Below, piece by piece: positions 36,105 to 44,680 of a stretch of 64,000 nt of DNA. The position numbers and the translations under genes are program-made. Location of the stretch: NCBI GenBank assembly GCA_002869925.2, contig NEWT02000032.1, positions 26,217 to 90,216 on the forward strand, written 5' to 3'. Source of the DNA: Nitrospira sp. CG24A. Lineage in GTDB: Bacteria > Nitrospirota > Nitrospiria > Nitrospirales > Nitrospiraceae. Under the pieces are notes generated by a model. The model ran no database searches. It was not told the origin of the DNA and saw nothing but the letters and a program-made list of their open reading frames with translations. How positions within the stretch are numbered: the stretch's first letter is position 1; each line of letters opens with the position of its first letter.

Positions 36105-38282
36105 ATGAAGCTGATTCGAGCGCTTCTGGATCGTCTCTCAGAGAACTTCGTCGTCTCCGTTTCGGAGAAGCTAGAGCTTGCGACGGAACCGTCCAACAAT
36201 CCGCCGTTGCGTCTAGTGTCGGACAAGGCCTTGCTTTCGGCGTCAGCGGACACGGTGACCCGTCGCTCTCCCGGCCATTCGATCAGTCAGGTGGATGCGC
36301 TTGACGACGCAGTCAGGCGCAGTCAGGCCTGGTTTGTCTCCAGACAGGATGCCTCAGAGGGGTACTGGGTTGCAGAGCTTGAGGCGGATACCACGCTGAC
36401 CGCTGAGTACCTCATGCTCCGCCGATTTCTCAATCGGGTTGATCCTGAGCGAGAACGTAAGGCGGTGAGCTATCTCCGTGCCATGCAATTGCCCGATGGC
36501 GGGTGGCCGATTTTCTACGGTGGACCGTCGGAGATTAGTGCCTCCGTCAAAACCTATTTTGCGCTGAAATTGAGCGGCGTGTCTGCCGATGAGCCTTGGA
36601 TGCTTCGCGCTCGTGATCGTATCTTGGCGATGGGCGGTGTCGTGTGCGCCAATGTGTTCACCAAGATCACCTTGGCATTGTTTGATCAGTACGACTGGAA
36701 GGGTGTGCCGAGCATGCCGCCCGAGATCATGCTCCTGCCGAAGCGGTTTTATTTCAGCATCTATGCCATTTCCTATTGGTCTCGTGCCGTCCTGATCCCC
36801 TTGCTCGTGGTGTTTGCCAAGCAGCCGGTCTGCCGTATCCCACGGGAGCAGGGTATTGATGAGCTCTATCTCTCGCCCCGAGCGCAGATTCATTATCGCG
36901 ACGTGCCACCGTTCAACAAGGAACAACGATGGTTCACGCCGCATAATTTCTTTGTTCAACTGGACAGAATCTTGAAACTGTACGACCAGATGCCTCTCAG
37001 TTGGTTGCGCGAAAAGGCGTTGGATGAGGCGGCCACGTGGATGTTGGAACACCTCAAAGGGAGCGGTGGGTTGGGGGCGATTTATCCGGCCATGGCGAAC
37101 TCGATCGTGGCCCTTCGTTGCCTCGGCTATGAGGTCGACGATCCATTGGTGCAGAAAGCGCTGCGTGAGATTGAATCGCTTGAAGTCTACGGCACGGCGT
37201 CGATTGACGATCAACAAGTCGAGACGTTGCATCTTCAGCCCTGCCACTCTCCCATCTGGGACACGGCGTTGCTGATGAATGCCCTGATTGAAACCGGGAT
37301 GCCGCAGGACCATCCCTCGCTCCAGAAAGCAGGCGCGTACTTGCTCTCTCGTCAGACGACAACGGTTGGAGATTGGAAGTTTTCATCCCCCAATGCGAAG
37401 CCGGGAGGCTGGTATTTCCAGTTTGAGAATGAGTTTTACCCGGACGTAGATGATTCGGCCGTGGTATTGATGGCATTGTCGAAAGTTCGGATAGGACAGA
37501 CTCCCGAATCGCAAGCATCGATCCGGAGAGGGATGGACTGGGTGCTCGCGATGCAAGGCTCCGATGGTGGATGGGGCGCCTACGACAAGGACAATAACCG
37601 TATTGTCTTCAACTATATTCCATTCGCTGATCACCATGCCTTACTCGATCCGAGTACGTCCGACCTGACCGGGCGGTGTCTCGAGATGCTGGCGGCGTTG
37701 GGCTATGATCAGACCCACCCAGCTGTGGGCCCGGCCCTCCGGTTCCTCAGGCGAGAGCAGGAAGCCGATGGGAGTTGGTACGGCCGTTGGGGCGTCAATT
37801 ATATTTATGGCACCTGGTCTGTTCTCGCCGGTCTTCGCGCGATCGGCGTGGACCTCTCAGATTCCTCCATTCAGCGTGCAGTCGCCTGGCTTGAGTCGAA
37901 GCAAAATCCCGATGGCGGATGGGGTGAGTCGTGCTTGTCGTACGGTGACCCGGCGTGGAGCGGAAAAGGGGACAGTACGCCCTCTCAGACAGCCTGGGCT
38001 ATCATGGGACTCATGTCGGCAGGGATGGCAGACGCCTTCAGTGTCGCTCGCGGCATCCAATATCTTCTCCGTCATCAAACCAAAGAGGGATCGTGGGAAG
38101 AGGTGCGCCATACCGGCACCGGATTTCCTCGAGTGTTTTATCTCCGCTACCATTGGTATTGCCAATATTTTCCCTTATGGGCGTTGGCCATGTATCGGAA
38201 TCTACGGACACGCGGCACAATGCGGGCTGACGAAGTACGTCAACAAGTATTCGCGTCCGGGTGTCATCGAGCCGATCATTGA
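36105..38282 (+). CDS. shc: Squalene-hopene cyclase
   Basis: From the ATG at 36105 the product is 725 residues, somewhat longer than the usual 630-680 because of an N-terminal extension of about 60. It cyclises squalene to hopene/hopanol. The catalytic acid motif is DVDDSA at 447-452: the usual DxDDTA has Ser in place of Thr. QW repeats are visible at about 130 (LPDGGW), 490 (GSDGGW), 570 (ADGSW), 620 (NPDGGW) and near the C-terminus. hpnG follows at once (54 bases from the stop to the start chosen here; longer frames overlap), and mla-type genes come after. An in-frame start at 35955 is unlikely since it lies on the -35 box. Confidence 0.95.
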   Translation: MKLIRALLDRLSENFVVSVSEKLELATEPSNNPPLRLVSDKALLSASADTVTRRSPGHSISQVDALDDAVRRSQAWFVSRQDASEGYWVAELEADTTLTAEYLMLRRFLNRVDPERERKAVSYLRAMQLPDGGWPIFYGGPSEISASVKTYFALKLSGVSADEPWMLRARDRILAMGGVVCANVFTKITLALFDQYDWKGVPSMPPEIMLLPKRFYFSIYAISYWSRAVLIPLLVVFAKQPVCRIPREQGIDELYLSPRAQIHYRDVPPFNKEQRWFTPHNFFVQLDRILKLYDQMPLSWLREKALDEAATWMLEHLKGSGGLGAIYPAMANSIVALRCLGYEVDDPLVQKALREIESLEVYGTASIDDQQVETLHLQPCHSPIWDTALLMNALIETGMPQDHPSLQKAGAYLLSRQTTTVGDWKFSSPNAKPGGWYFQFENEFYPDVDDSAVVLMALSKVRIGQTPESQASIRRGMDWVLAMQGSDGGWGAYDKDNNRIVFNYIPFADHHALLDPSTSDLTGRCLEMLAALGYDQTHPAVGPALRFLRREQEADGSWYGRWGVNYIYGTWSVLAGLRAIGVDLSDSSIQRAVAWLESKQNPDGGWGESCLSYGDPAWSGKGDSTPSQTAWAIMGLMSAGMADAFSVARGIQYLLRHQTKEGSWEEVRHTGTGFPRVFYLRYHWYCQYFPLWALAMYRNLRTRGTMRADEVRQQVFASGCHRADH

Positions 38283-38335
38283 ACCGTCCGCCGCCGTCGC
38301 CCATTGACGCGTGGCAACCTCCCTCAGGATCTTCG

Positions 38336-39109
38336 GTGAATCCCATCGCCATCTTTGCCGCAACGCACTGGGAACTCCAGGCTGTGCGGCGTGGGCTTGC
38401 AATGGATCGGGTTGAGACAATAGCCGGAGTTCGTTGCCATATTGGACAGCGAGAGGATCGCACCTATTGGCTCATTCAAACCGGCGTCGGCCCAACGGCG
38501 GCCCGCTCGGTCGCAGAACGGGTGTTGACGGCACAGCCCATGTCGCTGATCATGTCCACAGGCTTTGCCTGCGCGCTTGTTCCGGCTCAGGTGGGAGACC
38601 TCATTGTCGGCACATCGGTGTCTTCCGTGCATGAGGAGAGAGGCTGGATGATGGGAAGCGATTGTGTGCTCTGCGATGAGACTGTACGCGCAAGCGTTCT
38701 CATCGTCGCGCAGGATGCTGGGCTGGTCACGCGGACTGGAACAGTCGTATCATCGGAAACTGTGATATGGCGGGCTGAAGAGAAGCACAGACTGCAGCGT
38801 GTGACCGGGGCAACCGGGCTCGATATGGAAAGTGCTGCGCTGGCGGAGATGGCGCAGGAACGAGGCCTGCCGATGGCGATTGTGCGGACGGTGTCCGACC
38901 TGGCGGATGAAGACCTTCCTCTTGACTTCAATCTGTTTCTCAGGCCCACTGGCTGGATCAAAGGTCTGCAAGCGCTTATCGGCCACCCGTCTAGCCTCGT
39001 GGGGCTGAATCGGCTTCGAAAGCAGAGCCGGGTGGCAGCGGATCGATTGACAGAATGGTTTCAGTACTATGCGGAGACAGGCCGTGCATCTCATCGATCA
39101 CCCAGGTAG
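38336..39109 (+). CDS. hpnG: Hopanoid-associated phosphorylase family protein (HpnG)
   Basis: The 257-residue product has the nucleoside phosphorylase fold: AATHWELQAVRRG at the N-terminus, a TGVGPTAA glycine loop, STGFACAL, and the LDMESAAL segment that binds the ribose. HpnG removes adenine from adenosylhopane, the product of HpnH, to give ribosylhopane. I chose the GTG at 38336 (start VNPIAIFAAT) since homologs begin there; a GTG at 38261 overlapping shc is also open. Its position next to shc, and hpnH at 48 kb, support the assignment. Confidence 0.85.
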   Translation: MNPIAIFAATHWELQAVRRGLAMDRVETIAGVRCHIGQREDRTYWLIQTGVGPTAARSVAERVLTAQPMSLIMSTGFACALVPAQVGDLIVGTSVSSVHEERGWMMGSDCVLCDETVRASVLIVAQDAGLVTRTGTVVSSETVIWRAEEKHRLQRVTGATGLDMESAALAEMAQERGLPMAIVRTVSDLADEDLPLDFNLFLRPTGWIKGLQALIGHPSSLVGLNRLRKQSRVAADRLTEWFQYYAETGRASHRSPR

Positions 39110-39114
39110 TCGAT

Positions 39115-39882
39115 ATGAACATGATTGAGCGGCTGGGTGCGTGGGCTGTCATGCGTGTGCGCGAGATGGGTCGCATGGTGTTGTTTGTCCTGTCGTCGTT
39201 TGCCTGGCTGGTGCGGCCCCCGTTTCGATTCCATCAAATCATGAAACAGCTCCATTTTATCGGGTATCGATCGACATTCGTCGTCGTGCTCACGGCGGGG
39301 TTTACGGGAATGGTGCTGGCGCTGCAAGGCTATTACAGTTTGCGCAAATTCGGTTCCGAGGGGTTGCTGGGATCCGCGGTGGCGTTGAGCATGATTCGGG
39401 AACTGGGGCCGGTGTTGGCGGCGTTGATGGTGACTGCGCGGGCAGGGTCAGCGATGACGGCTGAGATCGGTATCATGCGGATTACAGAACAGATCGATGC
39501 GCTCGATACCATGGCGATCAATCCGCGGCAATATCTGATCGCACCGAAATTGGTGGCCGGCGTGCTCGGGGTCCCATTGCTCGTGGCCATCTTCGACGTG
39601 GTTGGTATCTATGGCGGCTCTCTCGTCGGAGTGGACTTGTTGGGAATCAGCGAAGGGGCCTATTGGAACTCGGTCGAATCAGCTGTGGAATGGAAAGACG
39701 TGTACGGCGGCATTCTCAAGTCGATCACCTTTGGACTGATCGTCAGTTGGATCTGTTGCTATAAAGGGTTTTACACGAGGCAAAGCGCTGAGGGACTTGG
39801 GAGCGCCACGACGGAGGCGGTGGTCTTGTCGTCGGTGCTCATTCTCGTCGGGGATTATATCTTGACGTCGCTGCTGCTCTGA
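39115..39882 (+). CDS. mlaE: MlaE-type ABC transporter permease
   Basis: The 255-residue permease has the MlaE pattern: an amphipathic N-terminus, then about five to six membrane helices with the family segments GFTGMVLALQGYYSL, RELGPVLAALMVTARAGSAMTAEIG (split over two helices) and DALDTMAINPRQYL. It is the membrane part of a phospholipid transport complex (MlaFEDB type). It starts 6 bp after the hpnG stop, so it is in the same operon, which suggests transport of lipids or hopanoids. Confidence 0.92.
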   Translation: MNMIERLGAWAVMRVREMGRMVLFVLSSFAWLVRPPFRFHQIMKQLHFIGYRSTFVVVLTAGFTGMVLALQGYYSLRKFGSEGLLGSAVALSMIRELGPVLAALMVTARAGSAMTAEIGIMRITEQIDALDTMAINPRQYLIAPKLVAGVLGVPLLVAIFDVVGIYGGSLVGVDLLGISEGAYWNSVESAVEWKDVYGGILKSITFGLIVSWICCYKGFYTRQSAEGLGSATTEAVVLSSVLILVGDYILTSLLL

Positions 39883-39977
39883 GGACGTGAGGGGGCAGGC
39901 GTGAAACGCGAGGCGATGTCAAAAAAGAATAGTCTTATGCTCCTTACCCCATACGCCTTAGGCTTCACGGAGTCCGA

Positions 39978-40733
39978 GTGATCAAGCTGGTGGGTGTCGA
40001 AAAAAAATTTGGTGATCAGCCGGTTTTGCAGGGAGTCGATCTCACGATCCCTGTCGGCAAGATGACGACCATCATCGGCGGCAGCGGATCGGGAAAGAGC
40101 GTGCTCCTCAAGCATATGATCGGGCTCCTGCAGCCGGATCGTGGTGAGGTGTGGGTTGACGATGTGGAGATCTCTCGGTTGTCCGGTACGCGCTTGAACG
40201 ATGTGCGGAAACGGTTTGCGATGCTCTTTCAGGGCGCCGCGCTGTTCGACTCGCTGTCGGTTTTCGAAAACGTGGCGTTCCCCCTACGAGAAAAGTTGCG
40301 TATGAAGGGCCCGGAGGTGGTGCAACGAGTGGAGGAGAAGCTGAAGGAAGTCGGGTTGACGGGGATGGGGCATAAATTTCCTGCTGAATTGAGCGGCGGC
40401 ATGCGAAAGCGGGCCGGGTTGGCGCGCGCATTGGTCATGGAGCCGGAGATTATCCTGTTCGATGAGCCGACGACGGGGTTAGACCCGTTGCTGGCTAAGT
40501 CGATTCACGATTTAATCGTGGCCATGCAGCGGCGGTTCGGTTTTACGGCGATCATGGTCAGCCATGAAATTCCGGAGATTTTTGGAATTTCCGATTGGGT
40601 GGCCATGCTTCGAAAAGGCAAGATTGTTTTGATGGCCACGGCTGCTGAGTTTCAGCGGACCACTGATCCAGAGATTCAAGAATTCATTTCAGTCGGCGGG
40701 ACTGTGGCATTGCCTGGATCGCGCATTGACTGA
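39978..40733 (+). CDS. mlaF: MlaF-type ABC transporter ATPase
   Basis: The 251-residue ATPase has Walker A GGSGSGKSV (about 35-43), signature LSGGMRKRAGLARAL, Walker B IILFDEPTTGLDP and the switch His in MVSHEIPE. The GGMRKR signature is typical of MlaF. The start is a GTG after a short gap following mlaE. It powers the Mla complex with MlaE and MlaD. No MlaB (STAS) gene is present here. Confidence 0.94.
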   Translation: MIKLVGVEKKFGDQPVLQGVDLTIPVGKMTTIIGGSGSGKSVLLKHMIGLLQPDRGEVWVDDVEISRLSGTRLNDVRKRFAMLFQGAALFDSLSVFENVAFPLREKLRMKGPEVVQRVEEKLKEVGLTGMGHKFPAELSGGMRKRAGLARALVMEPEIILFDEPTTGLDPLLAKSIHDLIVAMQRRFGFTAIMVSHEIPEIFGISDWVAMLRKGKIVLMATAAEFQRTTDPEIQEFISVGGTVALPGSRID

Positions 40734-40749
40734 GAGGGGAGTACCAAGG

Positions 40750-41193
40750 ATGGAAAAAACCAAGATCGAGATGGTGGTCGGGGTATTTGTGTTGGTCGGT
40801 CTGTTGTGCCTCGCGTATCTGTCGATCAAGCTCGGGAAGCTCGAGTTGGTCAGCGGCGATGTCTATGAAGTCGAAGCGCAATTCAATAGCGCCTCAGGGA
40901 TCAAGCCGGGTTCGACGATCGAGATTGCCGGTGTTCAAGTCGGCAGGGTCCGAGGGATTACGCTCATTGAAGATCGTGCCAAGGTCACACTGGCAGTCAA
41001 CAACACCGTCAAGCTCTATACGGACACCATTGCGTCCATTAAGACGCGGGGCATCATTGGCGAGAAATTTCTGGCCCTGACCCCAGGAGGGGGTGGCGAC
41101 CGGCTCAAGCCAGGAGGGACGATACGCGATACCGAGTCGGGCCTCGATTTGGAGGAGCTGGTGAGTCAGTATGTGCATGGTAAAGTGAACTGA
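40750..41193 (+). CDS. mlaD: MlaD/MCE domain protein
   Basis: The 147-residue product has one N-terminal membrane helix (about 8-25) and a single MCE domain with the EVEAQFNSASGIKPGSTIEI and GVQVGRVRGITL strands and the TRGIIGEKFLAL turn. MlaD forms a hexameric ring that shuttles lipid through the periplasmic face of MlaFE. The ATG at 40750 is 17 bp after mlaF. The length is close to that of short bacterial MlaD proteins. Confidence 0.92.
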   Translation: MEKTKIEMVVGVFVLVGLLCLAYLSIKLGKLELVSGDVYEVEAQFNSASGIKPGSTIEIAGVQVGRVRGITLIEDRAKVTLAVNNTVKLYTDTIASIKTRGIIGEKFLALTPGGGGDRLKPGGTIRDTESGLDLEELVSQYVHGKVN

Positions 41194-41236
41194 CGGTCAA
41201 AACGGGGCGTTGTCGCTCAAGAAATTGGGAGAAGAA

Positions 41237-41896
41237 ATGGCCATGTTGATTCGAAGAAGCACCATGATGGGAACGTTCACGCAATTCCTGTGTGTGCTGG
41301 GGTTGGTGGTGTGGTGTTCATGGGGCTTCGTTGTGCAGGATGCTCGCGCAGGAGAAGCCACTGATGCGATGAAGGGCACCATCGACGAAGTGCTGAGAAT
41401 CATACAGGATCAGGATTTGAAACAACCGGGGAAGTCCGAACAGCGGCGGAAGTTGCTAGAAAAGGTGGTCGGCGAACGATTCGACTATCAGGAGATGTCA
41501 CTTCGCACGCTGAGTATATCGGAGGGCGCACCCTGGAAAAATTTGTCGGAGAAGGAACGGGAAGAGTTCGTTGGATTGTTCCAAACGTTACTGGTGAATT
41601 TGTATGCGGACAAGGTCGAGGCCTATACCGGCGAAGGCGTGAAATATATCAATGAACGAACAGAAAAAGACTATGCCGAAGTGCGAACGAAAGTGCTGAC
41701 TGGAAAAATCGAGATTCCACTCGACTATCGCTTGCTCAACAAAGGTTCGGCCTGGCGGGTCTACGATGTCGTGGTCGATGGCACCAGCCTCGTCCGTAAC
41801 TACAGGGATCAGTTCAAGAGTATTCTTCGTTCCTCAACCTACGCCGATTTAGTCGATCAGCTTCGCAAGAAATCCAACAAGATTAAAGCTCAGTAA
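41237..41896 (+). CDS. mlaC: MlaC/Tgt2-type periplasmic lipid-binding protein
   Basis: The 219-residue product has a signal peptide (about 1-37) and a MlaC (also called HpnM-like) domain with the RRKLLEKVVGERFDYQEMS and FQTLLVNLYADKVEAY segments. MlaC carries phospholipid between inner and outer membranes; hopanoid loci often carry an MlaC relative named HpnM. The ATG at 41237 has GGGAG five bases upstream. Continuous with mlaD (gap 43 bp) and the Omp85 gene (gap 17 bp). Confidence 0.9.
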   Translation: MAMLIRRSTMMGTFTQFLCVLGLVVWCSWGFVVQDARAGEATDAMKGTIDEVLRIIQDQDLKQPGKSEQRRKLLEKVVGERFDYQEMSLRTLSISEGAPWKNLSEKEREEFVGLFQTLLVNLYADKVEAYTGEGVKYINERTEKDYAEVRTKVLTGKIEIPLDYRLLNKGSAWRVYDVVVDGTSLVRNYRDQFKSILRSSTYADLVDQLRKKSNKIKAQ

Positions 41897-41913
41897 TCCT
41901 CTCCAGGAATTTC

Positions 41914-43116
41914 ATGACCAGCCTGCGTGGCCGTATCGCCGTTGTCCTCGTGTTCCTTACAGCGACTGTCATCGCGCTGCCGGAGCATGTGAGAGCCGGG
42001 GTCGAATATATTCCGATTCCTGCCGTGTCCACCAGCAAGAATGACGGAAACGATATCGGGTTGATCGTTCCGATTCTCGGCACGGACCCCGATGGAGAGC
42101 TCAAGTATGTCGTCGCCCCGATGATCGTGCATAATTCCATCGTCGGGACACGCGGCTCGCTCAATCTGTTTCGATATGATTCCGGGGGGCGTCAAATTCG
42201 ATTCATCGGATCCTATACAGAAGAGATCGAGCGCAGGGTGGAGTTGAGTTACGCTGATCCGGCCTTCAGTCAGGGGCGCTACTCGTTGAACTTCGGCGCG
42301 TCGTATTTTAAAAATGCCACGCCTCGGTTCTTTGGCTTAGGGCAAGCGACATCAGAATCAAATCAAACGAATTACACCGGACGTGAAGCCCGGATGAACT
42401 GGCGATTTGGGATCCATATGAACGAAGTCACTCAGGTTGCCGTTGGTCAACGATTTCGTCAGATGAGTCTGCAGCGGGGCGCAACGGACCTTCCATTTAC
42501 GGTCGATGAGTTTCCTGCTATTGACGGTGTTCAGGGAGAGACGCTCATCCTCGGGCACCGCGCGACGTTCTATTACGATACGCGGAATAATCTCATCTCA
42601 CCGACCGACGGGATGGCCGTGACGGCTTATGCGGAATTGAACCAGAATATCCGGAACGGCGATCACCCCATCTATTCACGCTACGAACTTGATATCAAGA
42701 AGCTGTTCCCCAGTGAATCGAAACGGGCGATTCTCGTCGTGCGGGCAAATCTTCAGGCGACGATCGGGACGCAAGTGCCATTTTTTGAGCAAAGTTCATT
42801 GGGTGGACAAAACAACCTGCGCGGATTCGGCATCGATCGTTTCATCGACAAGCATCTCGTGTCGTTCAGCATCGAGGAGCGCATTCATCTGGTGCGTGCA
42901 AAGATCGCGGGGGCCAGCGCGGATTTTGAAATCGCACCATTTTTGGATACCGGGCAGGTGTTCAACGACTACAAGGACGTCACCTTTCAAAATTACCGTA
43001 TGACCCCCGGCATTGGATTCCGTGGGATTGTTCGACCCAATGTCGTCGGACGCGTTGACTATGGCTACAGCCGGGAAGGAGGTGCGATCTTTGCGGGGCT
43101 CGACTTCCCGTACTGA
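41914..43116 (+). CDS. POTRA-less Omp85/BamA-type surface antigen barrel
   Basis: The 400-residue protein has a signal peptide (about 1-28) and then a BamA/D15 barrel, without room for POTRA domains. Typical pieces are DTRNNLISPTDGM (start of the conserved barrel repeat), SSLGGQNNLRGFGIDRF (the LRGF lid motif) and a C-terminal aromatic end (GLDFPY). It is likely an outer-membrane porin or lipid/protein channel. Being directly after mlaC in one operon, it could be the outer-membrane end of the lipid transport path. That is inference: known Mla systems use MlaA there. Confidence 0.85.
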   Translation: MTSLRGRIAVVLVFLTATVIALPEHVRAGVEYIPIPAVSTSKNDGNDIGLIVPILGTDPDGELKYVVAPMIVHNSIVGTRGSLNLFRYDSGGRQIRFIGSYTEEIERRVELSYADPAFSQGRYSLNFGASYFKNATPRFFGLGQATSESNQTNYTGREARMNWRFGIHMNEVTQVAVGQRFRQMSLQRGATDLPFTVDEFPAIDGVQGETLILGHRATFYYDTRNNLISPTDGMAVTAYAELNQNIRNGDHPIYSRYELDIKKLFPSESKRAILVVRANLQATIGTQVPFFEQSSLGGQNNLRGFGIDRFIDKHLVSFSIEERIHLVRAKIAGASADFEIAPFLDTGQVFNDYKDVTFQNYRMTPGIGFRGIVRPNVVGRVDYGYSREGGAIFAGLDFPY

Positions 43117-43489
43117 TGGTGGATGCCTCAGGTGTGCTGAAACAGGATGTGACGCCGAGTCGTTCTTGCTGCATGGCTCATTGTCCGTTTCTCCCAGCCT
43201 GCACCACTGCGGGCATCGCGGCGAATCCACCCTACTGTATTGTTCATTCACCACTATGGTATCTGGGTGAGCTCCTCACCTTTTTTAGGAGAGCCGCGGA
43301 CCCTTTGTCTGCGCTATCCTCGCCGAACGCAATGGCATTTGGGGAGCAACAAATGTCTGGAAATGTTCAGGAACGTGCCGCACACGTCCTGCTCATGGTC
43401 GTCAGTGGGCGGGGTCACGCGAGTGAATGCGTGTCCGAATACGCAGTAACCGGGTTGCAGTCATCACTTCTGATTGTCTGGGAGCGGGG
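43117..43489. other. Intergenic gap before the DUF3187 gene
   Basis: About 370 bases. A 125-codon open frame runs through most of it but starts inside the previous stop, lacks a ribosome site and has no recognisable domain, so I do not call it. No repeat or terminator was seen. Confidence 0.45.
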
Positions 43490-44512
43490 GTGACTGTGAA
43501 AATCCGATTATGGTTGGTGCGGTATCCAGCCGTCCTCGCCGTATTCTTCCTCTCCGTTTTCTTCGAGCCTGCGTTGGTGGGGGCGGAGGGGTTCGGCCCA
43601 TTTCCGGTCAGAAACTTCCATCCCATCCAGCAGTTGGTTCTCAACATGCCGGGTGATCGGGCTGCCGTGTTGAAGCAGGGCGTGCTGGATGTTCGATTGG
43701 AACTTGCAGAAACCGCCACCGTGTTTCGTGACGAGTCGCCTCAGGCCGGCACGACGATGAAGTTTGAAACGCTGCGCTCCGGTGCGTTTCTTCGGTACGG
43801 AGCGACGGAGCGGTGGGAACTCTCCGTGGAGGTTCCCGTTCTCTACCGCTCTCGAGGGTTCATGGATGGAGCCATTGAGGCAGTGGAACGGGCAACAACA
43901 GGATTGGCGCCGGCTCGCAACGCATTGGGTTCCGGCTATGTATTCGACATCTCACGCGGAGGACGCACGATTGCGAGTGGACGAGAGGGAGTCGTGGGAT
44001 TGGGCGACAGCACGATCATGAGTAAGTACCAACTGTTGCTGGAGACGACATCCATGCCGGCATTGTCGATTCGTACGGCGATCAAGCTTCCGACGGGTGA
44101 TGAAGGACAATTCTTCGGAAGCGGCAGTCCGGATCTCGGGTTCGGGCTGGCCACTGAAAAAGGATTTGCCGGCCGGTGGGTGGTCTACGGGAATCTGAAT
44201 GGAGTGGTCCCGACCGGACGTATCGGAGGACTGGCGCTCCACCCCACGATATCGGGCATTCTTGCCGTAGAGTATTTGTGGTCGGAGAATCTTTCCATCA
44301 CGGCTCAGTTCGATTATTATTCCACACCATTCCGTGGTGTCGGTACGCAAGTGCTGGACAAAGGCGTGACCGAATCAGTGGCGGGATTCAGCTACCGCCT
44401 TACGTCACACCTCTTGTGGCAAGCCTATGCAGTCGAGAATCTCGACTTCATTACCGGAAGCGCCGCGGACTTCACACTCTCGACATTGTTGACCTATCGA
44501 ATTCAGTCTTAA
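43490..44512 (+). CDS. DUF3187 family outer-membrane protein
   Basis: From the GTG at 43490 (GGAG five bases upstream) the product is 340 residues with a signal peptide (about 5-30) and a beta-barrel-like body. The FPVRNFHPIQQLVLNMP segment after the signal is the start of the DUF3187 domain, and later strands alternate aromatic and polar residues. Function is unknown. Spaced between the Omp85 gene and dxs, its link to lipid traffic is by position only. Confidence 0.82.
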   Translation: MTVKIRLWLVRYPAVLAVFFLSVFFEPALVGAEGFGPFPVRNFHPIQQLVLNMPGDRAAVLKQGVLDVRLELAETATVFRDESPQAGTTMKFETLRSGAFLRYGATERWELSVEVPVLYRSRGFMDGAIEAVERATTGLAPARNALGSGYVFDISRGGRTIASGREGVVGLGDSTIMSKYQLLLETTSMPALSIRTAIKLPTGDEGQFFGSGSPDLGFGLATEKGFAGRWVVYGNLNGVVPTGRIGGLALHPTISGILAVEYLWSENLSITAQFDYYSTPFRGVGTQVLDKGVTESVAGFSYRLTSHLLWQAYAVENLDFITGSAADFTLSTLLTYRIQS

Positions 44513-44680
44513 GTGACGAGGAAATTTCTGTGATGGAGACAGGCTAACCCCTTGACAATATGGGACTTATGTGTGACACTCACCCCGATCAACGTCCGAT
44601 TTCTCGCATTGCTTCGCCACTGCGTAGCTGAGCCCAGGTTGTTGATGCCGTGTAAGTATTGACGCAAAGGAGTATTTGCC

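Noticed and set aside
36354..37313. 319-codon minus-strand open frame opposite shc
   Set aside because: Antisense shadow; shc is clearly coding here.
43116..43493. 125-codon plus-strand frame between Omp85 and DUF3187 genes
   Set aside because: Starts inside the previous stop codon, no ribosome site, Cys-rich but patternless product.
44552..44580. Promoter before dxs
   Set aside because: TTGACA is perfect but no -10 box better than three of six matches follows at 16-18 bases.
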